Part shown: positions 23,844-32,908 of the stretch, one piece after another | How the letters are laid out: each line of letters begins with the position of its first letter | How positions within the stretch are numbered: position 1 is the first letter of the stretch | Source: Parasitella parasitica | Taxonomy: Eukaryota > Mucoromycota > Mucoromycetes > Mucorales > Mucoraceae | Assembly (NCBI GenBank): GCA_025201805.1 | Contig: MU619261.1 | Coordinates: 191,210 to 226,978, forward strand | Length of the DNA: 35,769 bases | Direction: 5' to 3' | The notes under the pieces: generated by a model | Told to the model about the DNA's origin: nothing | Database searches by the model: none | What the model saw: only the letters and a program-made list of their open reading frames with translations | Program-made: the position numbers and the translations under genes

Positions 23844-25424
23844 ATGATCAACAATACTATCATGATGAAAAACATCAAAGTTGAAGCTGTTGACCAAACT
23901 GTCTCCACGCTTGTTAAAGGTGAACCTTGTGGCAAAAATGTCAGCTTGGCTTCTCCAAGTCTTGGTTCTGCACGCCAGGCCATCACTGAGAGTGAAGGAT
24001 CTGTTGTAAAAATCCAGGCTGGTTCCATGTGCAAATCTAGCTCTGTACAGCAGATTATACCTAGTAAAAGTCTTGTAGACGTGAATAAACAGGCTGGTTC
24101 CTTGAACTCTGTCGAGTCTACGCAGAAAGGTTCCAACCATGCTGATGGCGTAAGACCTGTAGCGAAAGATATGCAGGCTGCGTTGCATTGCAAACCTGCT
24201 GTAAACAATCAGCCTATAGACACTGACATGATCACTGTCAATCCTGATGCAGCAGATGTTCGGGATGGTGATTGCAGTAACAGACCTATTAATGTTGCGC
24301 TTGGCCAAAAGTGTGATAATAACAATGTTGAAAACATGGATGATAGCACTGTTGTTGCTGCTCCTGCAGGAGAATTATCATCCAGTAAAGAAACAAGTAG
24401 TGTTCCCAGTAATCCTCCTGCTAACAAGCGTGTTGCTCCTTCAGCAGACGTACGATTAGAGGAAGCGTATGACAGGAGCAACAAAGAAAAACTCAATGCC
24501 ATGCAATCGATACTGCAACCGCTTGAGGCCAAGATTGTTAGGTTGACTTTACAGCTGGTTGTTAATCCTGATAGAGCTGATCTAAGCCAGGCGCTGGACG
24601 CGACTGAAAAACGAATCAATCTAGTAAAACGTAGCATCAAATGTCTCCAGGATGATGTCCCTGTCGCTAGTATCGTTGACGAAAACTACGAGAAGCTTTC
24701 CTTAATTTTAAAGCTGATTCCCTATTTTCAGTGGGAAGGCAATATCACAAACAAAAATGAAAAGGTGTTTTTGACCATTTACGCATGCTTAAGACAAGTC
24801 GAAAGAGCTGTCAAAGAGTGCGATTTTGATATTGAAAGCAAATGGGTATCGCTGATCTCTACCAAACTGTCCTCCAAAATGTATCACTGGTTGGATAACC
24901 TACTGTTGCGAAACCCCAACTGCTCCTGGTCCTTATTCAAAACTTGCCTAATTCATGAATACGAAATGCCCCAAGACCAAGCTGTCCAGACCATGAGTTC
25001 TTGCATTTTTAACAAAGAAACTGAAACGATGAATGCTTTTGTCAGCCGTTTTCTTATGGCCTTTGAATACTCCAAAAGCCCAGACGAACTAGGTGAAATG
25101 TACTTTCAGACTTGTCTCCCTACAATGGCTGACCAAAGAAATTTTATGTTGCTCTGCCAGAGTGTCAAGAAGAATCACACTAATGAAAAGCTAAATCTGT
25201 ACCGTGCCATTGAACTTTACCGGGATATCTACAACCAAACCCACTTGTGCAGCACATTCAAGAAACAGGAATCCTGCTCTACTAGAGAAACAGAAATCAA
25301 GACGGAAAAAAAGGCAAAAAAACACAACAAACCTGCTCCTTACACCAAGGCTAGACTTCGCTGTATCCACCATCCCAAAGCAAACTCTCATACTACCGAA
25401 AACTGCAGAAACCTCCAAGTATAA
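23844..25424 (+). CDS. Stand-alone retrotransposon Gag-like protein, intact ORF
   Basis: A single-exon 526-aa protein. The frame opens at a TTG at 23814; the first ATG is at 23844. Residues 1-210 are low-complexity, Ser/Asp/Asn-rich and probably disordered. Then comes a helical or coiled-coil segment (KEKLNAMQSILQPLEAKIVR), followed by a Gag capsid-like region at about 270-450 (IPYFQWEGNI, KWVSLISTKLSSKMYHWLD, FVSRFLMAFEYSKSP, a pattern typical of Ty3/Gypsy Gag). A Lys-rich stretch and a terminal CIHHPKANSHTTENC resemble the C..H....H.T..C zinc-knuckle variant of fungal Gypsy Gag. No protease, reverse transcriptase or integrase follows; the next 220 bp lead into the convergent SEC7 gene, and no LTRs were seen. 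It could be a young truncated element or a domesticated gag gene. It is too long and clean to be chance. Confidence 0.75.
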   Translation: MINNTIMMKNIKVEAVDQTVSTLVKGEPCGKNVSLASPSLGSARQAITESEGSVVKIQAGSMCKSSSVQQIIPSKSLVDVNKQAGSLNSVESTQKGSNHADGVRPVAKDMQAALHCKPAVNNQPIDTDMITVNPDAADVRDGDCSNRPINVALGQKCDNNNVENMDDSTVVAAPAGELSSSKETSSVPSNPPANKRVAPSADVRLEEAYDRSNKEKLNAMQSILQPLEAKIVRLTLQLVVNPDRADLSQALDATEKRINLVKRSIKCLQDDVPVASIVDENYEKLSLILKLIPYFQWEGNITNKNEKVFLTIYACLRQVERAVKECDFDIESKWVSLISTKLSSKMYHWLDNLLLRNPNCSWSLFKTCLIHEYEMPQDQAVQTMSSCIFNKETETMNAFVSRFLMAFEYSKSPDELGEMYFQTCLPTMADQRNFMLLCQSVKKNHTNEKLNLYRAIELYRDIYNQTHLCSTFKKQESCSTRETEIKTEKKAKKHNKPAPYTKARLRCIHHPKANSHTTENCRNLQV

Positions 25425-25644
25425 AACCTCCCCTCCCCAATTCTACAATAAACACTCCCGAGAATCACTTTCATTTTGTATAAATAACTCTTAAGTTTGG
25501 ACAGCTAGACAATTTGTGATCTCGCCTATCCACTTTATGTATTTTTCTGATCCTGTTTGCATTGACCATAATCGCATCAACATCTCGTTCAACGCTCCAA
25601 CCCAACTATTCATAACCGAAAAAGGGCCGCTTCATCCGGTTTGT

Positions 25645-26315
25645 TTATTCATCTTTGAGTTCTTCCGGCTCATTTACTATGACCACGCTCATGTCATCGT
25701 CGTCTCCTTGGACTGAAGAAGCCTCTGAACCACTTCTCTGTCTTCCACCTCTGCTAGAGGCTTCCACCAGCAATAGTTTTTTGTCGATAATAGGCATCAC
25801 CGGATTACTCTGGCTTCGACGACGCATGATGCGATCCATCTCGACTGCCTTATTCGAAGCAGTCTTGATATTTTTGCTATTCATAAACGACAATCCTTCA
25901 ATGAGCGATTTGGGAAATGAGAGTAACGGCAATTGAGGCACAGAATCATTGTTTTTCGCATTCCCATCTTCATCGCCAGCGTTATCGTCATCGTGATTAT
26001 CATCATCTTGTCTTTCTTGGTCGTTGACATCCACGTCATTCGAAGAAATACTTTCGCCATCACTAGTGGCATTGCGAAAGGTAGCATTCTGATCGCTTAT
26101 GCCTGATGATTCTAGCAGCATGTGGTGAGAAGACGATGTTGTGCTTGAACTTGTGGTTGCCGGGGACGGCTCATCAGAGGGAGCTGTAAACACCAAATTT
26201 GACAATTTCTTGATACTCTCTCTCCTGCCTCCACCCACTGGTAATGTTAGCGAACTATGGTTGTGCGATGCTGTAAATGTATACAAATGGGATGGTAAAG
26301 GTAAAGACATTTTCC

Positions 26316-26351
<36 letters not shown>

Positions 26352-28071
26352 TCTGCTGTGATTCGCACCACGATAATTCGCATTCCAGATAATCTCGATA
26401 ACACTGTAACCGCTGTAGTTCGATACGCTTTGTTTTCAGCTTTTTTCCAATCGTATCTGCAAATGCAAGGATTCTATCTTTAGTGGTCTTTTGACAAGGT
26501 ATAATCACCATAAGATTTCGACGCAGTTGCAGCTCTCGATCCAGTAAATTGACTTGCTCGTCGATGCGGCTTGTTAGCTCGTTCACTTTTTCTTTGGCCT
26601 TTTCCTCTCTTTTTAGCCGATCAGCATTGCATTTGTTGGTATCAACTGATCGTGTAGAATCGTTTGATTTTTTAGTAGGTCTCATGCGCACTCCTGTCGT
26701 CTTGAGTGTTGCTGCATAGTTGATCTTCAGCATCCAGTCCTCCAGGTCTTTATCATCTTCAGCACGAAGCAGAAACTGCTGTCCATCTCCTGTTATAAGT
26801 CGAAATACATGCGGGTATTTTGTATACTCGTCATCGCAGATACAGATCGCAAAAGACAATGAAACAATCTGGACTGGTCTTAAAAAGGCGTTTGTGGGTA
26901 TATTTTGTGCTTGTCGCTGCTGCTTTGAATTGCTGTTATACATGGATGAGATGGAAGAGACTGAACTAAGGTTTGAAGAAGATGAATCTGCTGCCGCTGC
27001 TACAATGGACGAAAATGCAGGAAAGCTGTTGTTTCTTCTTGGAGTCATTGGTTCCTGCTGCTGCTGCTGTTGTTGTTGTTGTTGATGATGATTTTTGTCT
27101 TTTCTATTTTCGAGCCAGTTTTGAAACGACGAAATATCAGAAAAGAATATGATTTGACTTCCACTAAGGATACATCCAAAAGGTCTCCATCCGCGGGCAG
27201 TTGCCTTCTTCCCGCCTTGCAAAAGGTCGTATTTCCTATCCAGAATACCGGCTTTTGTCACTCGGATTGTAAAAGTGTTTGTGTTGTTTTCTCCGCCATA
27301 TCTGCTTCGCACGCCTGCCAAGCACAATGATTGTGCTCTCAAGATGGAAAAGTGGACTTCCTTAATTGGAATCGGCTTTAGAGTCCGTTTGTAACTAAAA
27401 GTGTTTTCGGCGGGCATTAACTGCTCTAGTTTCTGGCCAAGATCAGCCAGCAGAGTCGGCTGAATGAACGAGTAAAAATTAGACCAAATCAGCCAAGTCG
27501 ACCAAGTATCATAGCAACCTACCGATTGAATGTTTGCGCTGAAATCAGCACCCCCTTTTAATTTCGAAAACCATGAATTGGATTTTTCAGCCGCTCTACC
27601 TATTGATTCTTTGTGTCCGTCTGCATATGTAAACTCTGACATGACGATGTTGTCATACATTACGTCCAACAGCTCATGAGGTACGCCTTCGCCGCCTTCG
27701 ATAATCTTGGTCCTCATAATAAATGTGTCTTTGCTCATCTTTTGTTTTACGTTCTTGTTGTGGGCATCAGTGTGCAGCAAGAGTAACGAAAAGGCAACGG
27801 CATAGACGACGTCTGGAGTGTCGACTAGGCCCAGATTGCATTCATAGTACTGTTTGGCAAATTCTTCCATGGCACGATCAATCTGTTGCGCCTCTTTGGG
27901 TAGCTGTACTTGAGCGAGAAGTTTTCTACAATTATATCAGCATTTTGCTATAATTTTCCGCTCCTGCACTCACCGTAATGAGGTATCAATCGACTCTCCA
28001 CAAAAATCGAATTGTTGCACCTGAGACGCGAAACTAGGCTCTTTTGTAATTCTATCGCTAGGCTCTGCCAT
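25645..28071 (-). CDS. Sec7-PH domain Arf guanine-nucleotide exchange factor (Syt1-like), short Sec7
   Basis: An exchange factor that would activate Arf-type GTPases at Golgi or endosomal membranes. Three exons: 28071-27974, 27925-27523 and 27459-25645, about 771 aa. The Sec7 part holds FDFCGESIDTSLRK, LPKEAQQIDRAMEEFAKQYY (with the Glu of the catalytic glutamic finger) and AVAFSLLLLHTDAHNKNV (motif 2, with LHTD in place of the usual LNTD). A split PH domain follows at about 235-420 (ARGWRPFGCILSGSQIIFF ... DLEDWMLKINYAA) with a poly-Gln and Ser-rich insert in a loop. Then come a coiled coil at about 450-550, a second poly-Gln, and acidic disordered sequence. The order resembles yeast Syt1. 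The protein begins only about 20 residues before FDF, so the first 70-80 residues of a normal Sec7 domain are absent. The second intron (27460-27522, 63 bp) is stop-free and in frame. Confidence 0.85.
26311..26360 (-). repeat. CAG/CTG trinucleotide repeat (poly-Gln tract 2 of the Sec7-PH gene)
   Basis: A run of CTG units on the plus strand, about 13 codons including near-perfect ones. It encodes poly-Gln after the coiled coil of the Sec7-PH protein. The plus-strand frames reading poly-Cys or poly-Ala here are shadows. Confidence 0.85.
27054..27086 (-). repeat. CAG/CAA repeat (poly-Gln tract 1 of the Sec7-PH gene)
   Basis: About ten Gln codons, mixed CAG then CAA on the minus strand, inserted in a loop of the PH domain and preceded by two His codons. 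Mixed codons suggest an older or more stable tract than the one near 26.3 kb. Confidence 0.85.
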
Positions 28072-28496
28072 GTGTATTTCTTGATTCAATAAACTCGGGG
28101 AAAATGCAGTGTATTATTTGTCTTTTCTTTTTCGATTGACTATTTATGGAGGCTATACAATACAGTTGAAGAAGCGAATGTATTTAAAGGAGGGGAGGTA
28201 AAAAACAAGAAAACAAAAAAAAGGAGGTATATGAGATTCAGGCTTTGGCTCTGGTTGGAGAAAGGGGAGAATATCTATATCCAAGTATAAATGTTGCCTA
28301 ACAGCAGAAAACAAAAAAACAAAAAAAGAAAAAAGTAAGAGAGAAAAAGGGTCAAATAAAGGTTCACTCCATGGTGTTTAATATGTGTGTCCTATTGACG
28401 ACATATACACAGCCCTCATTAGGGCTCAGCCTCACATAAATGTTGTGTCTTACGGCTTGCGATTCCTTCCTTTTTTCTAATCCTAGCCTAAAAAAT
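28072..28496. promoter_or_regulatory. Shared divergent promoter region of Sec7-PH gene and MED11-like gene
   Basis: This 425 bp separates two divergently transcribed genes. On the minus strand it is rich in pyrimidine runs, with a TTTAAATACATT motif about 100 bp from the Sec7-PH start. No Sec7 sequence could be read on either strand, so it does not supply the missing Sec7 N-terminus. Exact elements cannot be assigned. Confidence 0.45.
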
Positions 28497-29033
28497 ATGT
28501 CTAACAAAAATCAGCATATAGATCCTACAGGCCGTATGGCTGAAAGCACTATGCGCATACAAGATCTCCACCAAGCTGAAAAGGTACTTTCTGCAACTGT
28601 GTGCCAGCCAATTTACTCACAAACCATGTAGAAACTTGTGCTATTGCTCGAAACTGCCGCCGAGGCTCTGGCCATTTTGTCTGACGAAGCGCCTGGCGAC
28701 GTTGATACAGACCAGTTTGTTCGCAATCGAGCCATTTCGTTTCGAGAGTTGGCTTCGCGGTATTTTTCGCTGGTCAATGTACGTATTTGAATCTGCAGCG
28801 TGTTCCATCATTAACAGTAAAAAAAAAAAAAAAAACACCAGGACATCCAATTTGCTTTGAAAAGCCATACACACTATCTAACAAAGGAAGCCAGTATCAC
28901 TTCGTCAGCAAACAAAATTATACCCTTCAAAACGTCAGTAGTTAGCCAACACAAAGAACTAGAAATTTGGATAGCTGCCATTGACACTATCAGTCAGCGT
29001 ATTACAGAAATCAAAAAGGTGGCCCAACAATGA
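28497..29033 (+). CDS. MED11: Mediator complex subunit 11 (MED11-like)
   Basis: A small helical subunit of the Mediator head module, which links activators to RNA polymerase II. Three exons: 28497-28583, 28632-28778 and 28842-29033, about 141 aa, with introns of 48 and 63 bp. The spliced N-terminus reads RIQDLHQAEKKLVLLLETAA EALAILS in effect: a first helix crossing the first junction (AEK to KLVLLLE), then a second helix (FRELASRYFSLVNDIQFALK) crossing the next. This is the R-I-x-x-L-x-x-x-E-K-x-L pattern and four-helix layout of Med11. All phases agree. The second intron contains a 17-A run before the acceptor. Med11 is short and diverges quickly, so the match is moderate. The gene is convergent with MGS1/WRNIP1, with only 6 bp between the stop codons. 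Confidence 0.65.
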
Positions 29034-29039
29034 GTTTTT

Positions 29040-30883
29040 TTATTCAAGAAATCGTTTATGTTTTAGTTCATCAGGAAGATACGTTTGCTCTACGGGTGTG
29101 TCATAGTCTGGATTGTATTTGTAGCCCTGACCATATCCCAAATTCTATTCCAAGCATAATGGATAAATACACATGAAAAATCATACATCTTATATAAACT
29201 ACCTTCATCAAATTCGTCGGTGCATTTCGAATGTGCAAAGGCACGGTAAACGCTGGACTATCCCTGATGGTCTGTTTTACCAAGTTATAAGCCTTGTAGC
29301 TTCTGACGCTCTTTTTCGTTTCAGCAAGATGAACAACTAGATGTGCCAGTATTGTATCGCATTCTGGCATACCAATCTTTTCACAAGCGTTGTAGGCGGC
29401 CATAGCCAGCGGTAAAGCCGTGTTGTCCGCCAACCCAATATCCTCGCTGGCACATCGAACTAATCTTCTTGCAATGTACAATGGATCCTCGCCTGCAACA
29501 AGCATTCTTCCAAGCCAGTACAAGGCTGCATTTGCATCGCTTCCTCGAATGCTTTTATGCAAAGCGCTGATAATATCATAATGCTGATCCCCGTTGCGAT
29601 CATATAACAGATGCGACTTTTGAAATGCTCCCTTTACCGTTTCTATCTCCAGCGGGTGCTGCTTCGACGGTAGTAAGCTGACTGCAATCTCTAGCGTATT
29701 TAAGGCAGTTCTTGCTGCGCAAAGTTAATTAACAGCGCCTTGTTGACAACAATGAAGCTTACCATCGCCATCACTATACACAGCTAATTGAGTCAAAGCA
29801 GCTTTATCCTTGCTGCTATCCGCCGTACCAACTATGCCTCGCCATTTCTCCAGTCCACGAGTCAAAATCGATTCAATCTGGTCTTGGTCCAATCTTTTCA
29901 ACACAAACACCTTACATCTCGACAAGAGCGCAGAGTTCACTTTGAAGCTAATAGCGGTGTAAGCGAGCGCAGCAACAAAGAGCACATATATATATATATA
30001 TATACCTGGGATTTTCTGTCGTCGCACCTATAAGATGAATGGTCCCATGCTCCACGTACGGCAAGAACAAATCTTGCTGTGTTTTACTGAACCGGTGGAT
30101 TTCATCGATGAAAACAATCGTCTTTTGTCCTGTCAACATCAACTGTCCCTTGGCATCTTCAAACGCCTTTTTCACATCTGCTGTGCCATGGCTTGTTGCG
30201 CTCAATTCCACAAATCGCGATTTTGTCATTTTCGAGATGATTCGAGCAACCGTGGTTTTGCCACATCCCGGCGGCCCCCAAAGGACCATGGATGGGATAC
30301 GATCGTTGTCTATTAGCTTTCTCAATATACCTTCTGGTCCCAGTAGTTCCTCTTGTCCAACAAAGTCTTGCAATGAAATGGGTCGAACACGGGCAGCTAA
30401 CGGCATAGACTCCAATACTGCGTCTGTTCTTTTGCGCTTGGCAGGTGATTCGGCTTGCTGCTGTTGTTGCTGTTGAGGAGCTTGGTGGTCTGGTGAACGT
30501 TTCAAACCTCCAAAAGTTGGCATAGGCCTGGGTTCGGATGGCTGCTGTTGTTGCTGTGATTTGGGCGCAAACAATGGTGCCATTCGTACGGGGGTTGAGC
30601 TACTAGCAGCTGTTGGCAAAACAGCTTTCTCGCCTTCCTGCTTGGTCTCGAGTTTTGCAAAGTCATCTGTCTCTTTCTTTTGCGGTACGCTTGATGATGA
30701 TGATATTGATATTGATGTTGATGTTGATGCAGGGTCGGGACAATTAGCGTCAATGTGCACATTGATTTTCGAGGCCACAACCCATTGTCCACAAATGGGG
30801 CATTGCACTGTCTGTGTGTTTAATTAACTCCTCCTCTATTATTTTCAAAATATATGAACAATACCTCTGTTGCTATTTGACAT
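29040..30883 (-). CDS. MGS1: AAA+ ATPase MGS1/WRNIP1 (replication maintenance)
   Basis: A RarA/Mgs1/WRNIP1 AAA+ ATPase that acts at stalled replication forks and binds ubiquitinated PCNA. Five exons: 30883-30865, 30807-30006, 29947-29763, 29714-29203 and 29144-29040, about 540 aa. The first 19-nt exon (MSNSNR) is inferred because the next exon has no usable ATG before the zinc finger; GTG then arises from the splice. A UBZ-type ubiquitin-binding finger (CPICGQWVV ... HIDANC) sits at about 8-28, followed by a disordered, Gln-rich linker. The ATPase begins at RPISLQDFVGQEELLG, with Walker A GPPGCGKTT, Walker B VFIDEIHRF and sensor 1 GATTENPSF joined across the third-exon boundary. The C-terminal MgsA helical part (SDANAALYWLGRMLVAGEDP) ends, after the last intron, in LGYGQGYKYNPDYDTPVEQ, a conserved family tail. 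Confidence 0.93.
29986..30004. repeat. (TA)n microsatellite inside an MGS1 intron
   Basis: Nineteen bases of alternating T and A directly follow the donor G of the second MGS1 intron (29948-30005), so the 5' splice site is GTATAT and lies within the repeat. Slippage could alter intron length or the donor context. Confidence 0.9.
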
Positions 30884-32908
30884 TATTAGGTATATCGTAC
30901 ACTGTGTAAATTGGTAAAGGGATGGGGGTTTTTTTTTTGTTTTTCTTGGAAGAAACGCGACCACCACCAGCTCAAATTTTTAATTCCAACTTTGAATACA
31001 TGAGTGACATCTTTGGGAGCAAGGATAGCACAGCAACATAAACCAATAGTCCTATAGTGAAAATCTCTTGGGAATAGCTGATCAACACAGCCGTGGTATC
31101 TGCAGCCAAAGTATTGGGTTAGTGCATGCATTGCCAAAGTGTTGGGCACGCGAGAAAGCCATAATAATGATTCTCGCCGACTCTAATGGCGCATCCGTCA
31201 TGATTTGGAGGTCTTTGTTTAGAACTGCATATATTTATTTAGCTATTCCAAGATCGAATGAGGGTTTGAACTAGTGTACGTTTCAAAATTGCTTTCATTC
31301 ATTTGACAGTGCTACAACAATAGGGCCTTGATCTAGTCATCCTATCAGAGTAGGAATTTTACTATAATGACAGTTACCAGATATATAAAGATTGTCAAAC
31401 TATTAGGTGTTTCCCACACAAACATTAGAACGATTTACGCTTGATAACTATCAAATTCAGACTTTATAATTATAAATCTCGCAGCTTAAAGCAAACAGTA
31501 TAATTACTGCATTTTATTCTGATTAAAACATTGTAATCTGATATATCATCTGGGATGGGGGGGATAATTGGGTAAGCCTTGATCCAATCCACAAGATTGG
31601 TGGATAAAAGTTTACGAATCACTAATAAGACAAGAGTAACAGATACGCATAAAAAAGGATAAAATGCTCTTCAAAATGGTAGGTTTGGTGGAAGAACATT
31701 CATCAGGATTTAACCCCATTTTCAGGAACAACGAAGCTATATTTCACAACTCTGCAGCAAGATAAAGATCAGCCATCCAATGGGCACCACTCATGTCTCT
31801 ATGCCATGTCTAAATAAAGTAATCACAGTATACTACGCATTTCTGCTCTTGCTCGCTTAGTATAATACATTACTGCCAAGATTTGAACTATATCCTAAAA
31901 CAATTTTCACGCGTCAGACGCAAAAAGTTTTCTATTTTACTTTCTTTTAAAGTAATAAGAAATTCAGCAAAGTGTTTTCTTAAACTGGTGTTGTCTCAGA
32001 GATACAGTTCTCGGCATAGTGTTAGTTCTAATTGTCTATATTTTGCAATTTTGAACATGTTATATGGGCAATGTTGTAATGTTTCACTGAAAAATCACTA
32101 CAAAATCGCTGCTTTTTGCTGATGCGTTGAATTGCCATCTTGCCAGTACTTTGGTAATCGGTAAAAGACCCTCCTTTGCATATGGACAGGGAAGTATGCC
32201 ATGGCGATTTCAACTGTTATATCCATAACATGCTATAGGGCTGGTAGCCAGACCAAGGGGCTAAACCCAATGGATAAAAGGATGATTTTCATCGCATGCT
32301 CTACCTAGTAAACCTTAGTTGCAGTCGTACATTTTGACGTTAGCACATAATGCTGGTTCATATATACACATCCAGAAGATGTATTTCTAATAAAAGCGTA
32401 ACTCTATGGCAGACTCGTTTAATGATTGATTGACATAATATCAGCAGCTGGGAGACGTGACCTCACTGCAAACTGTTGTATCAATGACCAATTCGGCTGG
32501 TTGGGTTGTATGTATTGAGAGTTAATCTTTTGCCACGCTGGACACATTTGCCAATCATTAGATGTCGGTAATACGGCGGCCGCAATGTTATAGCATTATG
32601 ATTTCCGCAACAATCTTCAGAATATTGCAGTTATAAACCACAGCAAAAACAGCTATTCTTTGCTTTAATTTTTTAGAATATCAAACTCGTGTGTAAATGC
32701 AAAACGCTGACTCGCGTATACTATATTGTTTATTTAGGACCACTTGAAATTGTAATTAGTAGGGGCACAAGGCTAACCAAATCCTGGAATTGTTTCGGTT
32801 ATTAATGCTGTTTAAATCATTGGTTGGTACAATTTGAATGCGATAAAAAAAGGCCTGTGATACAGTGCATCATTTCCTTGCATCATTTCCTTTTAACAAT
32901 ATATTACC
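30884..32908. other. Intergenic region with no supported gene
   Basis: Two kilobases between the divergent MGS1 and P450 genes. The frames of 60-87 codons found here have no domain, no splice-consistent extension and overlap on both strands. It is AT-rich with a T-run near 30931-30939 and G-runs near 31556-31563. The promoters of both flanking genes must lie within it, but no clear TATA box is visible near either start. No RNA gene was recognised. Confidence 0.5.

Noticed and set aside
23300-25644. LTRs flanking the Gag-like ORF
   Set aside because: No direct repeat starting TG and ending CA was visible on both sides, and REV7 and Sec7-PH coding exons occupy the flanks.
26141-26483. Plus-strand frames rich in poly-Cys or poly-Ala
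   Set aside because: They are antisense readings of the CAG poly-Gln tract of the Sec7-PH gene.
22933-30883. Possible DNA-damage-tolerance gene cluster (REV7 and MGS1/WRNIP1)
   Set aside because: Three unrelated genes lie between them and the two are more than 5 kb apart; fungal gene order makes coincidence the simpler reading.
30886-31274. Frames of 87 (-) and 68 (+) codons upstream of MGS1
   Set aside because: They overlap on opposite strands, show no domain or hydrophobic pattern, and the 5' exon of MGS1 ends just before them. I consider them chance.
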